A DNA stretch of 64,000 bases from Frateuria aurantia DSM 6220 (GCF_000242255.2 NC_017033.1:186001-250000); one strand, 5' to 3'. Shown: positions 1-10,492, numbered from the stretch's first letter. Notes: generated from the letters alone by a model not told the origin. Numbers and translations are program-made.

Positions 1-2327
1 CCTGGCCAGTGTTCTGATCGCGACTGAAACGATCGCAGTAGGCGCCGGTTTCATAGCACTGGCTCAGGATAGTGCTGGCCGACAGCGTGGTGATCATGTT
101 GTCGATGCGGATGCTGTAGAAATCCACATTGAAGTTCAGTCCCTGGATATAGCTGGGGCTGTAGACCAGGCCCAGACTTCGGCTGATGCTGGTTTCAGGC
201 TTCAGGCCGGCATTGCCGACGCCGCTGAGATAAGCGGAGGGCGGCTGGGCATTGGTGGTGGTGACCGCATTGCCATTGGCATCGGTCTGGTGGAAATCGC
301 TGCCCAGGCCTGCGGCACGGCAGGCGGCGGCAACCTTGGGATTGCTGGTCGAGCCGTAATCGACATCGCAGGGGTCGGTATAGCCGCTGAAGGTCTGCGA
401 ACCGCCACCGAAGGTATCCATCAAGGCCGGTGCACGCATGCCCTGAGCATACGTGCCACGGAACATCAGATCATTGAACGGCTGGTAGACGAACGAATAT
501 TTGGTACGAAACATCGAGCCTATATCGCCACTGTAATCGGAGTAGCGGCTCTGGATATCGATGTCGAACTTCTTTGCACCCGGCAGATCGGCCAGCACCG
601 GGATGTTCAATTCGCCATAGAACTCGTTGGCGTGATAGCCGCCATCGGTGGGCTGCGCAGCCAGATCGCTGGTGTAGCCGGCGCTGGACATCGAGTCGGG
701 CTGGTCGTAACCGGACAGGTCTCGATGCTCGAAACCGAAAGCGAACTGCACCTCACCGGCCGGCAGATTGAACAGGCCGCCGCCGATATTGGCCGTGTAC
801 TGTTTCACCTCGCTGGACTGTCGGCTCAGGGTGCGTGCATTGATATAGTTCAGAGCCGCCTCATTGCCGGTCGCACCGGGGCCGGCCAGGATATTGAAGG
901 GCACGCAGGAGGACAGGCTGATGGGATCGGCCGAGGTCCCGCATTGGGCCACCCCCTGGGCATTGATGAAGGAGGGACCCAGCGCCTTCTTCAGATTGAT
1001 CAGATTGATATTGCCGCTGCCGCGGCTGGTGGCATCCCATTTGTTGTAATTGACTCCTGCGTCCCAGTGCCAGTCGTGGTTGTTCAGTTCAAAGTCGCCG
1101 TCAAGGCCGACATCGAAGTGGTAACTCTTGGCATCGGTATGCGTCTGGCGCCGCAGCTCGGTGATGCGGCGGTTCCAGGAGGTGATGTCCTGGCCGGCGA
1201 CTCCCTGTTCGACCAGCGGATTGTAGATGCTGTCGGCCGAGATATAGACCGGATAGCCGGCCTGGGTGGTGGACTGCAGCGGCATGCCGGCGATGGTCTG
1301 GTCGCTTTCGCGCTCGGCATACATGCCGGTGGCATGAAAGCGCAGATTGTCGGTGAAGTTGTAGGCCGCCGAAGTGAACAGCGAACGCAGTTCGGTTGGC
1401 TGCTGCAGCATCATCTGCTGGGCTGAATTGTAGCGGTCCGAAGGATTCACACCCTCATGGAATCCGGGCTGGGCCACCCCATTGCCATCATAGCCGCCGG
1501 TATGGTTCTGGGTATAGAACGGCGGTGTCCTGGATGTGTCGCGCGGGTCCTGATACTTGCCCCAGGGACCGATCGCGCTGGTACCGTCGTAAACATGGTT
1601 GGGCCCCGTCGCGGAATCGGTCCAGCGACGGCTGTTGGCCCAAACCGCGGTGGTACGGTTGAAGTTGGCATTGAAGATGATCGAGGCCTTCCTGGTGGTG
1701 GTGCCCACCGTGAAGCTGGCCATCTCGGTAGCCGCATCGCCGCCCTGGTTCATGCCGATCTGGGTATCGAGCTGGGCGCCGTTGAAATGATCTTTCAGGA
1801 TGATATTGACCACGCCCGAGACCGCATCCGAACCGTAGATCGGCGAAGCGCCGTCCTGCAGCACGTCGATATGATCAATCAGGGCGACCGGTATGGTCGA
1901 GATATCGGCCAGGCCGGACAGGCTGGTGGTCCAGCGCTTGCCGTTGACCAGCACCAGGGTCCGCTGCTCGCCCAGGTTGTACAGGTTGACATACTGGCCG
2001 CCTTGCTCCTTGCCCGAGTTCAGGACTGCGGCCTTGCTGAAGCCTTGGGCACCCGAGATCGGCATCTGCTGCAGAATGTCGCCGACATTGGTCAGACCGG
2101 TCTTCTTGATATCGGTCGCCGTCATGGTGAACACCGGCTGGGCGTTCTCGTAGTCGACACTGCGGATGGCCGAACCGGTGACCTGCACGGCTTTCAACTG
2201 CTTGGCCTGCTGCTTCTCCTTGTCATCGCTGTCGGATTGGGCCATGGCCTGGATGCTGGCGAATGCCAGTCCCCAAGCCAGAGCGCGGCGCACGACATGC
2301 GCCAATCTGTCTTCCCTTGAATTCATG
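1..2327 (-). CDS. TonB-dependent outer-membrane receptor, C-terminus beyond window
   Basis: Outer-membrane active transporter for an unknown ligand, driven by TonB-ExbBD. The reading frame stays open from the ATG to the window edge (775 codons visible). The N-terminus carries a signal peptide ending around AMA-Q, then a linker with a TonB-box-like KQLKAVQVTGS. A plug domain follows with typical phrases (TLVLVNGKRW, DVLQDGASPIYGSDAVSGV, VVNIILK), then the start of a large beta-barrel with many aromatic-rich strands. There is no STN domain and no carboxypeptidase-like N-terminal domain, unlike the neighbouring receptor gene. The start is supported by an AGGGGC ribosome site about 8 nt upstream. 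The ligand cannot be inferred. The family call is secure; the gene is incomplete only because the window ends. Confidence 0.93.
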
Positions 2328-2365
2328 ATGACGAGCCCCTGTTTTCTTATGAACATGCAATCACG

Positions 2366-2389
2366 TTCTTGCGAAATAAGTCGCAAGAA
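2366..2389. promoter_or_regulatory. Perfect 9-bp inverted repeat upstream of the first receptor gene
   Basis: TTCTTGCGA and its exact reverse complement TCGCAAGAA are separated by 6 nt (AATAAG), 39-62 nt upstream of the receptor ATG. The placement and symmetry suit a dimeric repressor operator. The same TTGCGA half-site recurs upstream of the second receptor gene. The regulator is unknown, and no convincing -35/-10 pair was fixed around it. Confidence 0.45.
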
Positions 2390-2776
2390 AGTGATGATCG
2401 CATCAGGGCCAGTGGATATTTTGTGAAGGCCGGGACCGGGTTTTGCCTGACCCTGTCATGAAAGTGGCAAGCGGCAATGTCCGCCCAGGAGGAGGGGCCT
2501 GCCATGGCGGGTCTGGAGGGTACGCTCAGGTGCGGTATGGCAGCCGGGATCCATGACCCTTGGCAGGGCGCAAAAAGCTCACATCATGGCTCACTGTCGA
2601 GACCGGAGGATCAGTCGCCTTATTGAGAGTGCCATGATCGGGGCGGCTTCGGGGCTAGGATGGTGCAGGATCGCAAGAGTATCGGGATATTGAGTGATCG
2701 GGGTGGCTATCAGCTTGAGCGGGTCATCTGGTCTGCAGAAGGCGGTCATGGAGTGTGACTGCCTCGCAACCTGAGG
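2390..2776. other. Intergenic stretch before the IS scar
   Basis: No open frame with a recognisable protein is seen here. It may include the vanished N-terminal third of the decayed transposase, but no alignable residues were found in any of the three plus-strand frames. It also carries upstream sequence of the first receptor gene. Confidence 0.4.
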
Positions 2777-3360
2777 ATGACGGCGATTTCATTTCTGGCG
2801 ATGGACGAGTTTGCTCTGCACCAAGGCCATTGCTATGTCATGGTCCTAGCTGATCTGATCAGTCAAAACTGCCGCTGGCAGGGCTACGGTCATTCAAACG
2901 GAGTCTCCCGAGTCATTTTTGCACGGCCGTTCGGCGGTGTCGTCGAATCCATCCGTGCGGTGGTGATCGACATGACCACCACTGGCGAGCTGGAAATCCG
3001 CGCCCATAGCCCGGAGGTCGATATCGTCTCTGATCTGCTTCATATCGAGGGTGGATATGGGCGGGAGGTACTGATCGACATAGCCTGGATCAGGCCGGCA
3101 GGCTGCAGCATGACCGACCGGCACGACACGTCATCACATCAAGACCTTGGCTGTTGCAGTGCAATCGCGGAAACCTGCCACCGCCAAGCTAATTGGGACT
3201 GGACGAAGTGAGAAAGACTAGTCAGCAGCTGCTTGAAGCCTGTCTGAGGCAGAATGCTCGAGCAGTGGTATTTGGCATCATGAAGATGATGCCTCCAATA
3301 GCTTGAGCAGGTTTGGCGCGGTGGCATTATGGCGCTGAATAACCTGGAAAAATATGAATG
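2777..3360 (+). pseudogene. Decayed ISL3-family (IS204/IS1001/IS1096/IS1165) transposase fragment
   Basis: The first frame reads FLAMDEFALHQGHCYVMVLA, then IRAVVIDMTTTGELEIRAH and later YGREV. These are recognisable as the ISL3 DDE-transposase core (usual forms: FL.MDEFA..KGHRY.TVV, AVAMDMN.A..LEV..HCP, YDLFHVVA.YGREVIDRVRVD). From about 3082 the homology moves to another frame (LDQAGRLQHDRPARHVI, then RPWLLQCNRGNLPPP) and hits a TAA at 3190-3192. Weak traces continue to about 3360 (IMALNNLEKYE, resembling the LK.FA.NLEKY region). The N-terminal zinc-finger/HTH third is missing, and frameshifts and stops rule out function. Terminal inverted repeats were not identified. The family names come from memory of motifs, not from a search. 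Confidence 0.8.
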
Positions 3361-3527
3361 AACGTATAGAGGTTTAGAGTTCTTTATATATGGATGTCAT
3401 CCAGTTGTCGTCAGAGCCCAGTCGCGATCCCGCCCATCCTTGTCTAGGATCGTGTCTGCTTCGATTGCGATCAAATATGCGACGCCTTCAAGAACCGATC
3501 TGATTTATTTGGTTATCGCCATAAACA

Positions 3528-3567
3528 CGTCAAGGCACTCATCCCGTTGGGAATGAGTGCCTTGACG
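3528..3567 (-). terminator. Strong hairpin downstream of the second receptor gene
   Basis: Arms CGTCAAGGCACTCAT (3528-3542) and ATGAGTGCCTTGACG (3553-3567) pair over 15 bp, extended by CCC/GGG around a tiny loop with one bulged A. It lies 17 nt 3' of the receptor stop codon. The tail on the minus strand (TGTTTATGG) is only weakly U-rich, so it may act as a terminator or as a 3' stabiliser. Confidence 0.6.
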
Positions 3568-3583
3568 GTTGATCTTGTCAGCC

Positions 3584-6500
3584 TCAGAGAGTGAAGTCGT
3601 ATTGCACTTGCAGCCTGATATAACGCGGCTGGTTGAAGTACTCGCCCACCTTGTAGGTGGTAGCGTAGTAGGTAGTGTTGGTTCCGTTGCTGGACAGGCT
3701 CTCACCTGTCTGGTAGACCTGAGTCTTCTGTCGGTTGTTGAGCAGATTCAGTACAGAGAGAGTGAAATTCAAGCCATGTGCCCACTGCGGCTTGTAGATC
3801 ACGTTGGGACTGAGGGTATAAGTCCATGGCGTACGGCCCGATGTACCGACCGAGCTGATCTTGCCATTGCAGTAGTGGAAGCCACCGCTGTATCCGTACT
3901 CGGTATCAAAAGTGCCGTAGCCGCCACCCAGGCAGCTGATGGGCGTGCCCGACTGGATCAGCAAATTCACGCCCGCTGACCATTCGGGGGTGATTTTCCA
4001 GCCGCCATAGACCTTCAGGCTGTGTCGACGGTCATTGGACAGGTAGCCACCCGCACCATACATGATTTCGGGGAAATCGAAATCCTCGGTGGTACCCGTA
4101 TCGGCCTGGCCGATATCCGAGCGTACCAGACCCTCGGTATTGCCGAAGCTGCGCGACCAGGTATAGGAGGCATTGATGTAGAAGTGCTCGGTGCTCTTTT
4201 CGGCCGTGAACTCCACTCCTTCATATTGGCGGCTGGCCTTCTTGCCCAGCTGATTGCCAGGTATGGTCACGTTGCGCTGGGTACCGCTGCCATCCAGGTC
4301 CACATCCAGTGACAGCGAGCTGCCGGGATTGTAGATAAAGCAGCCAGGGACTCCTTCGGGCACATCCCACTGATCCTGACCCGAGGTGTCCAGACCCAGT
4401 GATACCGCCTGATTGTAGAACGGACGCCAGTCGCAGGTATCGTCAATCGCCGTGCGCAGCTTGCGGTAAATGGCACGGGTACCCACCGTCCAGTTGTCGA
4501 GGAAGGCATTGTCACTGTGGATCTGATGTTGGAAGCCCAGGATGAACTCATCCTGGGTATAAGGCTTCAGATTCTTGTCTGCTACCGACTTGGCATTTGG
4601 GGCGGAACCGTTCTCGCCGTTGATGACATAAGGGCTGATCAGTTTCATGCCCTGCGGAGCACCGGTTGTGGTGTCGATGCCGGTATAGCTGTAGAGATTC
4701 TGCAGGTAATAGGAAGCACTGGCCGCACGCAAGGCCACATTGGCTGCGATCGGCAGCGAATATCGACCTGCATTGGCGAATACCTTCCAGCTCTGGTCAC
4801 CCAGTACATCCCATGACACGCCAACACGTGGCTGCCAAATATTGGCTTGCTTGACGTAGATCTGACCTGACGAGTTGTAGTTGGAGAACCCGTCGTAACG
4901 CAGTCCGCCATACAGCATCACTCGGTCCGATACCTGCCAGTGATCTTCGAGGTAGGCGGCCTTCTGGCGGATGCCAAGATTGCCTCCGGTCTTGAAGATG
5001 ATGTCATAGACGCGGTTGTTGGGATAATAGAGATAGTAATGGCCGCCCGAGTAGCTCTGGCCGCTCTGTGACTTCCAGCGCTCGTCATCCCAGCCCACGC
5101 CGATATCATGATCGCCGATGCGCCAGTCCAGGTCGACTCGCCACGATTTTCGGGTGTCTTCACCGCCATAGAGTCCAAGTGAGCTGGTGACCGAGCAGCC
5201 CGTATAGCGAGGGCCTGTATATCGATTGTTGTAGGCCACATAAGGGCAGGTTCCGGCATCGGTATCGATGTCGCCGTTGTAACGCGAGACGGTCCCGTCG
5301 GGAGAGACATAGCTGGCCGAATTCGCACTCTTCAATTGACCGTATTGTGCCGACAGGGTCAGGTCGTCGGTGATGTAGCTGGTGTACTTGAAGATATTGG
5401 TCTGACCGCCGGTCTTGTAGTTGCGGGTACCGGCAAAGCTCCCAAGACTGGCTTCGGAATTGCTTTCGTACTGGGTTCCGTAATAGTTGTTCTGCGACTT
5501 CTGGGTATTGTTGAAGCCGGTATATTCAAAGTGGTTGCGGTCGTTGATGTTCCAGTCCAGTTTCACCACCCAGTATGGGCTGTCCTGGGTGGTGCGATTG
5601 GACTTGGATGTGCTGGCGCCGCTGCTGGACAGTGCATAGTTGCTGTTCTGACCCAGGGTCGTGCTGGTCTCACGCTCGAACTGACCCAGCATGAAGATGA
5701 ACAGCTTGTCCTTGATCAGCGGACCACCCAGCCATGCCGTATAGACGTTGTCGGTATCGGTATTGTGCCGATTGTTGTAGAGGATATTGCCATTCTTGGC
5801 GACAACATCGCCGTAATGGGAGCGCCATGCATTGGGGGCGGTGACGTAGCTCAGACCACCCTTCCATTCATTGGTGCCATGCTTGATATTGACGCTGGTC
5901 ACGCCACCGGTGGAATAGCCATACTGCGCGCCATAGCCGCCGGTCTGGATATCGATCTGGTCGATGGCCTGATAGGGCACTTCGGAGAAGGACAGGCTGT
6001 TGAAGAGATTGGTGGTATTGAAGCCGTTGACGTAATAGCTGTTCTCGGCAACGGATGAGCCGCCAAAAGAGGCCAGGTTTCCGAAATTGCCACTGCCACG
6101 CACCGTGCCGGGCGTCAGCAGGGCCACATCGGTGACATCCCGCGGAATCGGAAGGGAGTTGAGTCTTTCGGCAGTGAAGGTGGTCCGGGTCTCGACGCTG
6201 CTGACATCGATGCTGGGCACCGAACTGCCGGTGACCGTCACAGTATCCAGATTCTTGGCATTGCCGTTGGAGGCCGTACCCGACTGGACCAGTAGCGATA
6301 CGGGAATGGTCTGTCCGGCTACCACGTCGAGCCGAACGGTCTTGATCGTTTGCGCCCCATTCTGCAGTGTGATTTGGTAATGACCGATAGGCAGAGCTGA
6401 GAAGTGAAAACGTCCGTCTTCACCGATCTTTATTTCACGACTGACACCGTTGTCGGTATTGGTTGCCCTGACGGTCTCACCAGGTTCAAAGGCAGCTGTA

Positions 6501-6628
6501 CCGGCGATGTCGCCCGATGTGCTCTGCGCAAACAGACTGCCGCTGCTGCAGAGCAGGGTGGCAACCGTGCTCGAAAGCAGGCTCAGCTTCAGTGCCCGCA
6601 ATGGCGGACGGGGCGCTGTGGAATTCAT
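3584..6628 (-). CDS. Oar-like TonB-dependent receptor with carboxypeptidase-regulatory-like N-terminal domain
   Basis: A 1014-residue outer-membrane receptor. A signal peptide (roughly residues 1-30, ending near LFAQ) is followed by a CarboxypepD_reg-like beta-sandwich (about 35-110; phrases GRFHFSALPIGHYQITLQNG and VAGQTIPVSLL). Then come a plug domain (DVALLTPGTVRGSG, DQIDIQTGGYGAQYGYSTGG) and a long beta-barrel ending in YIRLQVQYDFTL. This architecture is that of Oar/OmpA-related receptors, common in Xanthomonadales and often linked to peptide or carbohydrate import; the substrate here is unknown. The start at 6628 was chosen because MNSTAPRPP begins the signal peptide and GGGGAG lies just upstream; an open frame continues 87 codons further but looks non-coding. 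A hairpin follows the stop. Confidence 0.92.
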   Translation of the reverse strand: MNSTAPRPPLRALKLSLLSSTVATLLCSSGSLFAQSTSGDIAGTAAFEPGETVRATNTDNGVSREIKIGEDGRFHFSALPIGHYQITLQNGAQTIKTVRLDVVAGQTIPVSLLVQSGTASNGNAKNLDTVTVTGSSVPSIDVSSVETRTTFTAERLNSLPIPRDVTDVALLTPGTVRGSGNFGNLASFGGSSVAENSYYVNGFNTTNLFNSLSFSEVPYQAIDQIDIQTGGYGAQYGYSTGGVTSVNIKHGTNEWKGGLSYVTAPNAWRSHYGDVVAKNGNILYNNRHNTDTDNVYTAWLGGPLIKDKLFIFMLGQFERETSTTLGQNSNYALSSSGASTSKSNRTTQDSPYWVVKLDWNINDRNHFEYTGFNNTQKSQNNYYGTQYESNSEASLGSFAGTRNYKTGGQTNIFKYTSYITDDLTLSAQYGQLKSANSASYVSPDGTVSRYNGDIDTDAGTCPYVAYNNRYTGPRYTGCSVTSSLGLYGGEDTRKSWRVDLDWRIGDHDIGVGWDDERWKSQSGQSYSGGHYYLYYPNNRVYDIIFKTGGNLGIRQKAAYLEDHWQVSDRVMLYGGLRYDGFSNYNSSGQIYVKQANIWQPRVGVSWDVLGDQSWKVFANAGRYSLPIAANVALRAASASYYLQNLYSYTGIDTTTGAPQGMKLISPYVINGENGSAPNAKSVADKNLKPYTQDEFILGFQHQIHSDNAFLDNWTVGTRAIYRKLRTAIDDTCDWRPFYNQAVSLGLDTSGQDQWDVPEGVPGCFIYNPGSSLSLDVDLDGSGTQRNVTIPGNQLGKKASRQYEGVEFTAEKSTEHFYINASYTWSRSFGNTEGLVRSDIGQADTGTTEDFDFPEIMYGAGGYLSNDRRHSLKVYGGWKITPEWSAGVNLLIQSGTPISCLGGGYGTFDTEYGYSGGFHYCNGKISSVGTSGRTPWTYTLSPNVIYKPQWAHGLNFTLSVLNLLNNRQKTQVYQTGESLSSNGTNTTYYATTYKVGEYFNQPRYIRLQVQYDFTL

Positions 6629-7225
6629 TGCGTGGATATCTCCCCAAAGTCGTTTCAATGCCGACGTCGGCTCCGGATTTGCCGTTCGCCTGTCGGCCCC
6701 CTTGATCTCGCCGATGCATCCGATCACATGCTGTTCGTGTGAAGGGCATGGAATTTCGTCGACATCTCTCTGTACGGCCAGGGACCCCTCCCAAGCCGGC
6801 CATATCTTTCTCTGCGATGCGCTCCGAACGTGGCGACATTTCGGATGTCTGTCTTTTACCGCATGTCGCACATCAATAAATTGCGACATCGAAGGGTGGA
6901 TGTCAACAAGTTGCGATTAATCTGTGATCATTACGTGATAACGCAAGAATATGACGCCAGGGTCTTGGAAGGGCAGTCGTGTGGGCCTTTGCCGTGTCGG
7001 TAGCCACCATGAATATTTCGTTTTCAGGCCGGTTAGACCAAGGTGTTCGAATAGAGGGCTCCAGGCGATCGATCCGCCAAGCTTTTACGGGCGAGGAACG
7101 CTCTGCCGTGGCACGGTGCATGTCGGAAAGGGTTCGCCTCTGCATATCGGATTCCGGGCCATCCCATGGGGTTGTATCGGGCATCTGCCTGCAGGTCGTA
7201 TCAGGATCCTGTGGTCACAGGCACG
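6629..7225. other. Intergenic region between the receptor gene and glyS terminator
   Basis: No credible protein is seen in either strand. The receptor-proximal part contains a 12-bp palindrome GCCGACGTCGGC near 6660. About 235 nt upstream of the receptor start there is a TTGACA on the minus strand (6901-6906) and the inverted repeat described separately. A further TTGCGA (6911-6916) and CGCAAG follow. The glyS-proximal part shows nothing recognisable. Confidence 0.5.
6863..6889. promoter_or_regulatory. Inverted repeat in the promoter region of the Oar-like receptor gene
   Basis: ATGTCGCA (6863-6870) and TGCGACAT (6882-6889) form a perfect 8-bp inverted repeat with an 11-nt AT-rich spacer. 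It lies just downstream of a minus-strand TTGACA at 6906-6901. It resembles an operator overlapping a promoter; the -10 element is not clear. The core TGCGA is shared with the repeat upstream of the first receptor gene. Confidence 0.4.
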
Positions 7226-7230
7226 AAAAA

Positions 7231-7256
7231 GGCCGGATCCCTCGCAGGATCCGGCC
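7231..7256 (-). terminator. Rho-independent terminator of glyQS
   Basis: GGCCGGATCC / GGATCCGGCC form a 10-bp perfect stem with a 6-nt loop. On the minus strand it is followed directly by TTTTTCG. It lies 22 nt past the glyS stop codon and is a clean intrinsic terminator. Confidence 0.9.
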
Positions 7257-7277
7257 TGATGGCGGCGAAGCGTCCGT

Positions 7278-9458
7278 TTACAGTCGGCTGATATCAGCCA
7301 CGGCCAGCAGCTGTTGCTGCAGGCTTTCCAGCAGCGCCAGGCGGTTGGCGCGTACGGCCGGGTTTTCGGCATTGACCATGACTTCGTCGAAGAAGCCATC
7401 GACCGGACCCTGCAGCAGGGCCAGTCGTTCCAGCACTCCGACATAGTCGGCCTGGCGCAGGCGCTCGCTATTGTCGCGGCTCAGCTTGTCCAGGATATCG
7501 GCCAGGGCCGCCTCGGCGGGGCTCTCGAACAGCTCGGGCCGGATGGCATGGGAGCCGGGCCGGTCTTGCTGGCCATCTTCCGTCTCGGTGCTCTTGCGCA
7601 GGATATTGCTGACCCGCTTCTGTGCCGCGATCAGACTGGCTGCGGCCGGACTGCCGGCAAAGCCCGAGATGGCACGCAGACGGCGGTCGAAGTCGACCAG
7701 ATCGGGGCTGCGCACCGCCAATACGGCATCAAAGGCGGCGGTGCTGAAGCCCTGGTCGGCGTAATAGCCGCGCAGGCGCTCCTGTACGAAGTCGAAGAGC
7801 TCGCCGGCCAGAGTCTGGCGGCGGGCGCCTGCATCCAAGGCGACGACTTCGGCTTGGGGCTTGCCCTTGGCGGGCTTGAGGCCAGCGATCAGGGCCGCTT
7901 CGGGAATCAGCTCCAGCGCCTCGATCAAGGTGGCCGGCAGATCGATGACCAGGCCGCTTTCGATCAGGGTGCGAGCCAGGCCCAGTGCGGCACGGCGCAG
8001 GGCGAAGGGATCCTTGTTGCCGCTGGGCTTCAGGCCGACGGCGAAAATGCCGGCCAGAGTGTCCAGCCGGTCGGCGACGGCCAGGATCTGACCGATGCGG
8101 TCGCTGGCGATGGCGTCGCCGGCGAAGCGGGGGCGGTAATGTTCATCCAGTGCCAGCGCGACTTCGCGGCTCTCGCCATGATGCTGGGCGTAGTAGCGGC
8201 CCATCACGCCCTGCAGCTCGGGGAATTCGCCGACCATGCGGGTCAGCAGGTCGCATTTGCTGAGCGAGGCGGCGCGGGTGGCCGCGCCGGCATCGACGCC
8301 GCTGCGGCCTGCGATGATGCGGGCCAGCTCGGCGACACGCACGGTCTTGTCCCACAGGCTGCCCAGCGACTGCTGGTAGGTGACCTTGGCCAGTGCCGGC
8401 TGGTAACCGGTCAGCGGCGTTTTCAGGTCCTCGTCCCAGAAGAACTTGGCATCGGCAAAACGGGGGCGTATCACCCGTTCGTAACCCTTTCGGATCTCGG
8501 CCGGATCACGGCTCTCGATATTGGCTACCCCGATGAAGTGTTCGCTCAGGCGTCCGCTGTCGGCATCGAAGGTCGGCACGAACTTCTGATTGGTCTCCAT
8601 GGTGGTGACCAGGGCTTCGGCCGGTACTTCCAGGAATTCGCGGTCAAAGGCGCAGGCCACGGCCACTGGCCATTCGGTGAGGTTGGCGATTTCGTCCAGC
8701 AGCTCGTCGGACAGTCGCGGCTGACCGCCACTGGTCTTGCCGGCAGCGCTGACCTGCTCGCTGACACGTTGGCGACGCTGGACTGGATCGGCCAGCACCT
8801 TGGCGCCTCGCAGCTGTTCCAGCCAGCTGTCGGCCGAATCGATGCTGACGGCTTGCGGATGCATGAAGCGATGCCCGCGGGAGAGCCGCCCGCTTTCCAG
8901 ACCCAGCAGGCTGGCCGGGATGACGGTTTCGCCATGCAGCATGACCAGCCAGTGCGCCGGGCGCACGAAGCTGTAGTCATGGTCGGACCAGCGCATCGGG
9001 CGCGGTACCGGCAGGCCCTTCAGGGCGTCCTCGACGATCTGCGGCAGCAGGTTGGCCAGCGGCTGGCCGGGGCGGGTGCTGCGATGGACGAAGCGTTCGC
9101 CCTTGTCGGTGACGATCCGTTCCAGCTGCTCCGGCGCCACCCCGTTCTTGGTGGCGAAACCACGCAAGGCCTGGGTCGGCTGGCCATCGGCATCCAGGCC
9201 CACATTGACGGCGGGGCCCAGCACTTCGGATTCGATGGTCGGCTGTTCGGTCGTTACCCAGGGCAGGTACACGGCCAGTCGGCGCGGCGAGCAGAAATGG
9301 CGGGCGGACCGACCCTGATCCTCCTCGGCGATGCCGAAGGCTTGCTGCTTCAGGCCGGCGATGATGCCGTCGAAAAAGGCCTTGGCCAGGGTGTCCAGCG
9401 CCTTCGGCGGCAGCTCTTCGGTTCCCAGTTCGATCAACAGCGGTTTGGCGTGGCTCAT
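7278..9458 (-). CDS. glyS: Glycine--tRNA ligase beta subunit
   Basis: The beta chain of the alpha2-beta2 bacterial glycyl-tRNA synthetase, which binds tRNA(Gly) and is needed for aminoacylation in the cytoplasm. The 726-residue product opens with the family signature [15 protein letters not shown] and contains [20 protein letters not shown], the HD-like segment around [16 protein letters not shown], and [32 protein letters not shown]. It closes with a DALR-type anticodon-binding region ([20 protein letters not shown] and [18 protein letters not shown]). The start ATG overlaps the glyQ stop (ATGA), so translation is probably coupled. Slightly longer than the usual ~690 residues. A strong terminator follows. 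A long plus-strand open frame across it is a codon-bias shadow. Confidence 0.97.
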   Translation of the reverse strand: MSHAKPLLIELGTEELPPKALDTLAKAFFDGIIAGLKQQAFGIAEEDQGRSARHFCSPRRLAVYLPWVTTEQPTIESEVLGPAVNVGLDADGQPTQALRGFATKNGVAPEQLERIVTDKGERFVHRSTRPGQPLANLLPQIVEDALKGLPVPRPMRWSDHDYSFVRPAHWLVMLHGETVIPASLLGLESGRLSRGHRFMHPQAVSIDSADSWLEQLRGAKVLADPVQRRQRVSEQVSAAGKTSGGQPRLSDELLDEIANLTEWPVAVACAFDREFLEVPAEALVTTMETNQKFVPTFDADSGRLSEHFIGVANIESRDPAEIRKGYERVIRPRFADAKFFWDEDLKTPLTGYQPALAKVTYQQSLGSLWDKTVRVAELARIIAGRSGVDAGAATRAASLSKCDLLTRMVGEFPELQGVMGRYYAQHHGESREVALALDEHYRPRFAGDAIASDRIGQILAVADRLDTLAGIFAVGLKPSGNKDPFALRRAALGLARTLIESGLVIDLPATLIEALELIPEAALIAGLKPAKGKPQAEVVALDAGARRQTLAGELFDFVQERLRGYYADQGFSTAAFDAVLAVRSPDLVDFDRRLRAISGFAGSPAAASLIAAQKRVSNILRKSTETEDGQQDRPGSHAIRPELFESPAEAALADILDKLSRDNSERLRQADYVGVLERLALLQGPVDGFFDEVMVNAENPAVRANRLALLESLQQQLLAVADISRL

Positions 9459-10363
9459 GCGGCCTGCTCCTTGGACTTCTTCAGGCCGGGGAAACCCAGC
9501 TTTTCGCGCTGGGCGACATAGGTTTCGGCGACCAGGCGGGCCAGGGTGCGGACCCGCAGGATATAGCGCTGACGCTCGGTGACGCTGATCGCGCGGCGGG
9601 CATCGAGCAGGTTGAAGGTATGGCTGGCCTTCATCACCTGTTCGTAGGCCGGCAGCGGCAGGCTGGCTTCGATCAGGCGGTTGGCGGTGGCCTCGCAGGT
9701 ATCGAACCACTGCAGCAGGGCTTCGACGTCGGCATGCTCGAAGTTGTAGGTGCTCTGTTCGACTTCGTTCTGGTGGAACACGTCGCCGTAGGTCACCACG
9801 CCATGCGGGCCGCGGGTCCACACCAGATCGTAGACGTTGTCGACGTTCTGCAGATACATCGCCAGACGTTCCAGACCATAGGTGATCTCGCCGGTGACCG
9901 GGCGGCATTCCAGGCCGCCGGCCTGCTGGAAATAGGTGAACTGGGTCACTTCCATGCCGTTGAGCCAGACTTCCCAGCCCAGACCCCAGGCACCCAGGGT
10001 CGGCGACTCCCAGTTGTCCTCGACAAAGCGCAGGTCATGCACCAGCGGATCGATGCCCAGTTCCTTCAGCGATTCGGTGTACAGCTCCAGAATGTTCTCG
10101 GGATTGGGCTTGAGCACCACCTGGTACTGGTAATAATGCTGCAGGCGATTCGGATTCTGGCCGTAGCGACCATCCGTCGGCCGGCGCGAGGGCTGCACAT
10201 AGGCGGCGGCCCAGGGCTCGGGACCGAGCGAGCGCAGGAAGGTGGCGGGATGGAAGGTGCCGGCTCCGACCTCAAGGTCGAGCGGCTGCAGCAGCACGCA
10301 GCCTTGTGCCGCCCAGTAGCGGTTCAAGGTCTGGATGATGTCCTGGAAGGTGAGCGCGGACAT
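9455..10363 (-). CDS. glyQ: Glycine--tRNA ligase alpha subunit
   Basis: The catalytic alpha chain, which forms glycyl-adenylate. Its 302 residues include [37 protein letters not shown], the class II motif region [20 protein letters not shown] and [15 protein letters not shown], as expected for the family (~300 residues). The start at 10363 was preferred over in-frame ATGs at 10384 and 10393. The predicted promoter has its -10 at 10394-10399, which puts the transcript start near 10387 and leaves the upstream ATGs at or outside the mRNA 5' end. glyQ and glyS form a two-gene operon. Confidence 0.97.
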   Translation of the reverse strand: MSALTFQDIIQTLNRYWAAQGCVLLQPLDLEVGAGTFHPATFLRSLGPEPWAAAYVQPSRRPTDGRYGQNPNRLQHYYQYQVVLKPNPENILELYTESLKELGIDPLVHDLRFVEDNWESPTLGAWGLGWEVWLNGMEVTQFTYFQQAGGLECRPVTGEITYGLERLAMYLQNVDNVYDLVWTRGPHGVVTYGDVFHQNEVEQSTYNFEHADVEALLQWFDTCEATANRLIEASLPLPAYEQVMKASHTFNLLDARRAISVTERQRYILRVRTLARLVAETYVAQREKLGFPGLKKSKEQAA

Positions 10364-10393
10364 GGGATTCCGTGGGTCAGGCATAAAGATCAC

Positions 10394-10422
10394 AGTATAG
10401 CGTCGCCATCCGGTGCGGTCAG
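10394..10422 (-). promoter_or_regulatory. Predicted sigma70 promoter of glyQS
   Basis: On the minus strand CTGACC (-35) and TATACT (-10) are separated by exactly 17 nt. The implied start is about 24 nt upstream of the glyQ ATG. The region is shared with the divergent ATPase gene, whose own promoter was not identified. Confidence 0.7.
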
Positions 10423-10492
10423 GTTTGCCGTGCGGCTTGTGTCCGGCGAGGGTGTTGTATGGTGGGCTGCCCCGTCACCACAGGAGCTGGTC

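Noticed and set aside
7314-9521. A 735-codon plus-strand open frame across glyS
   Set aside because: Antisense shadow of a high-GC gene. The minus-strand product is full-length GlyS with all motifs; the plus-strand translation has no domain features.
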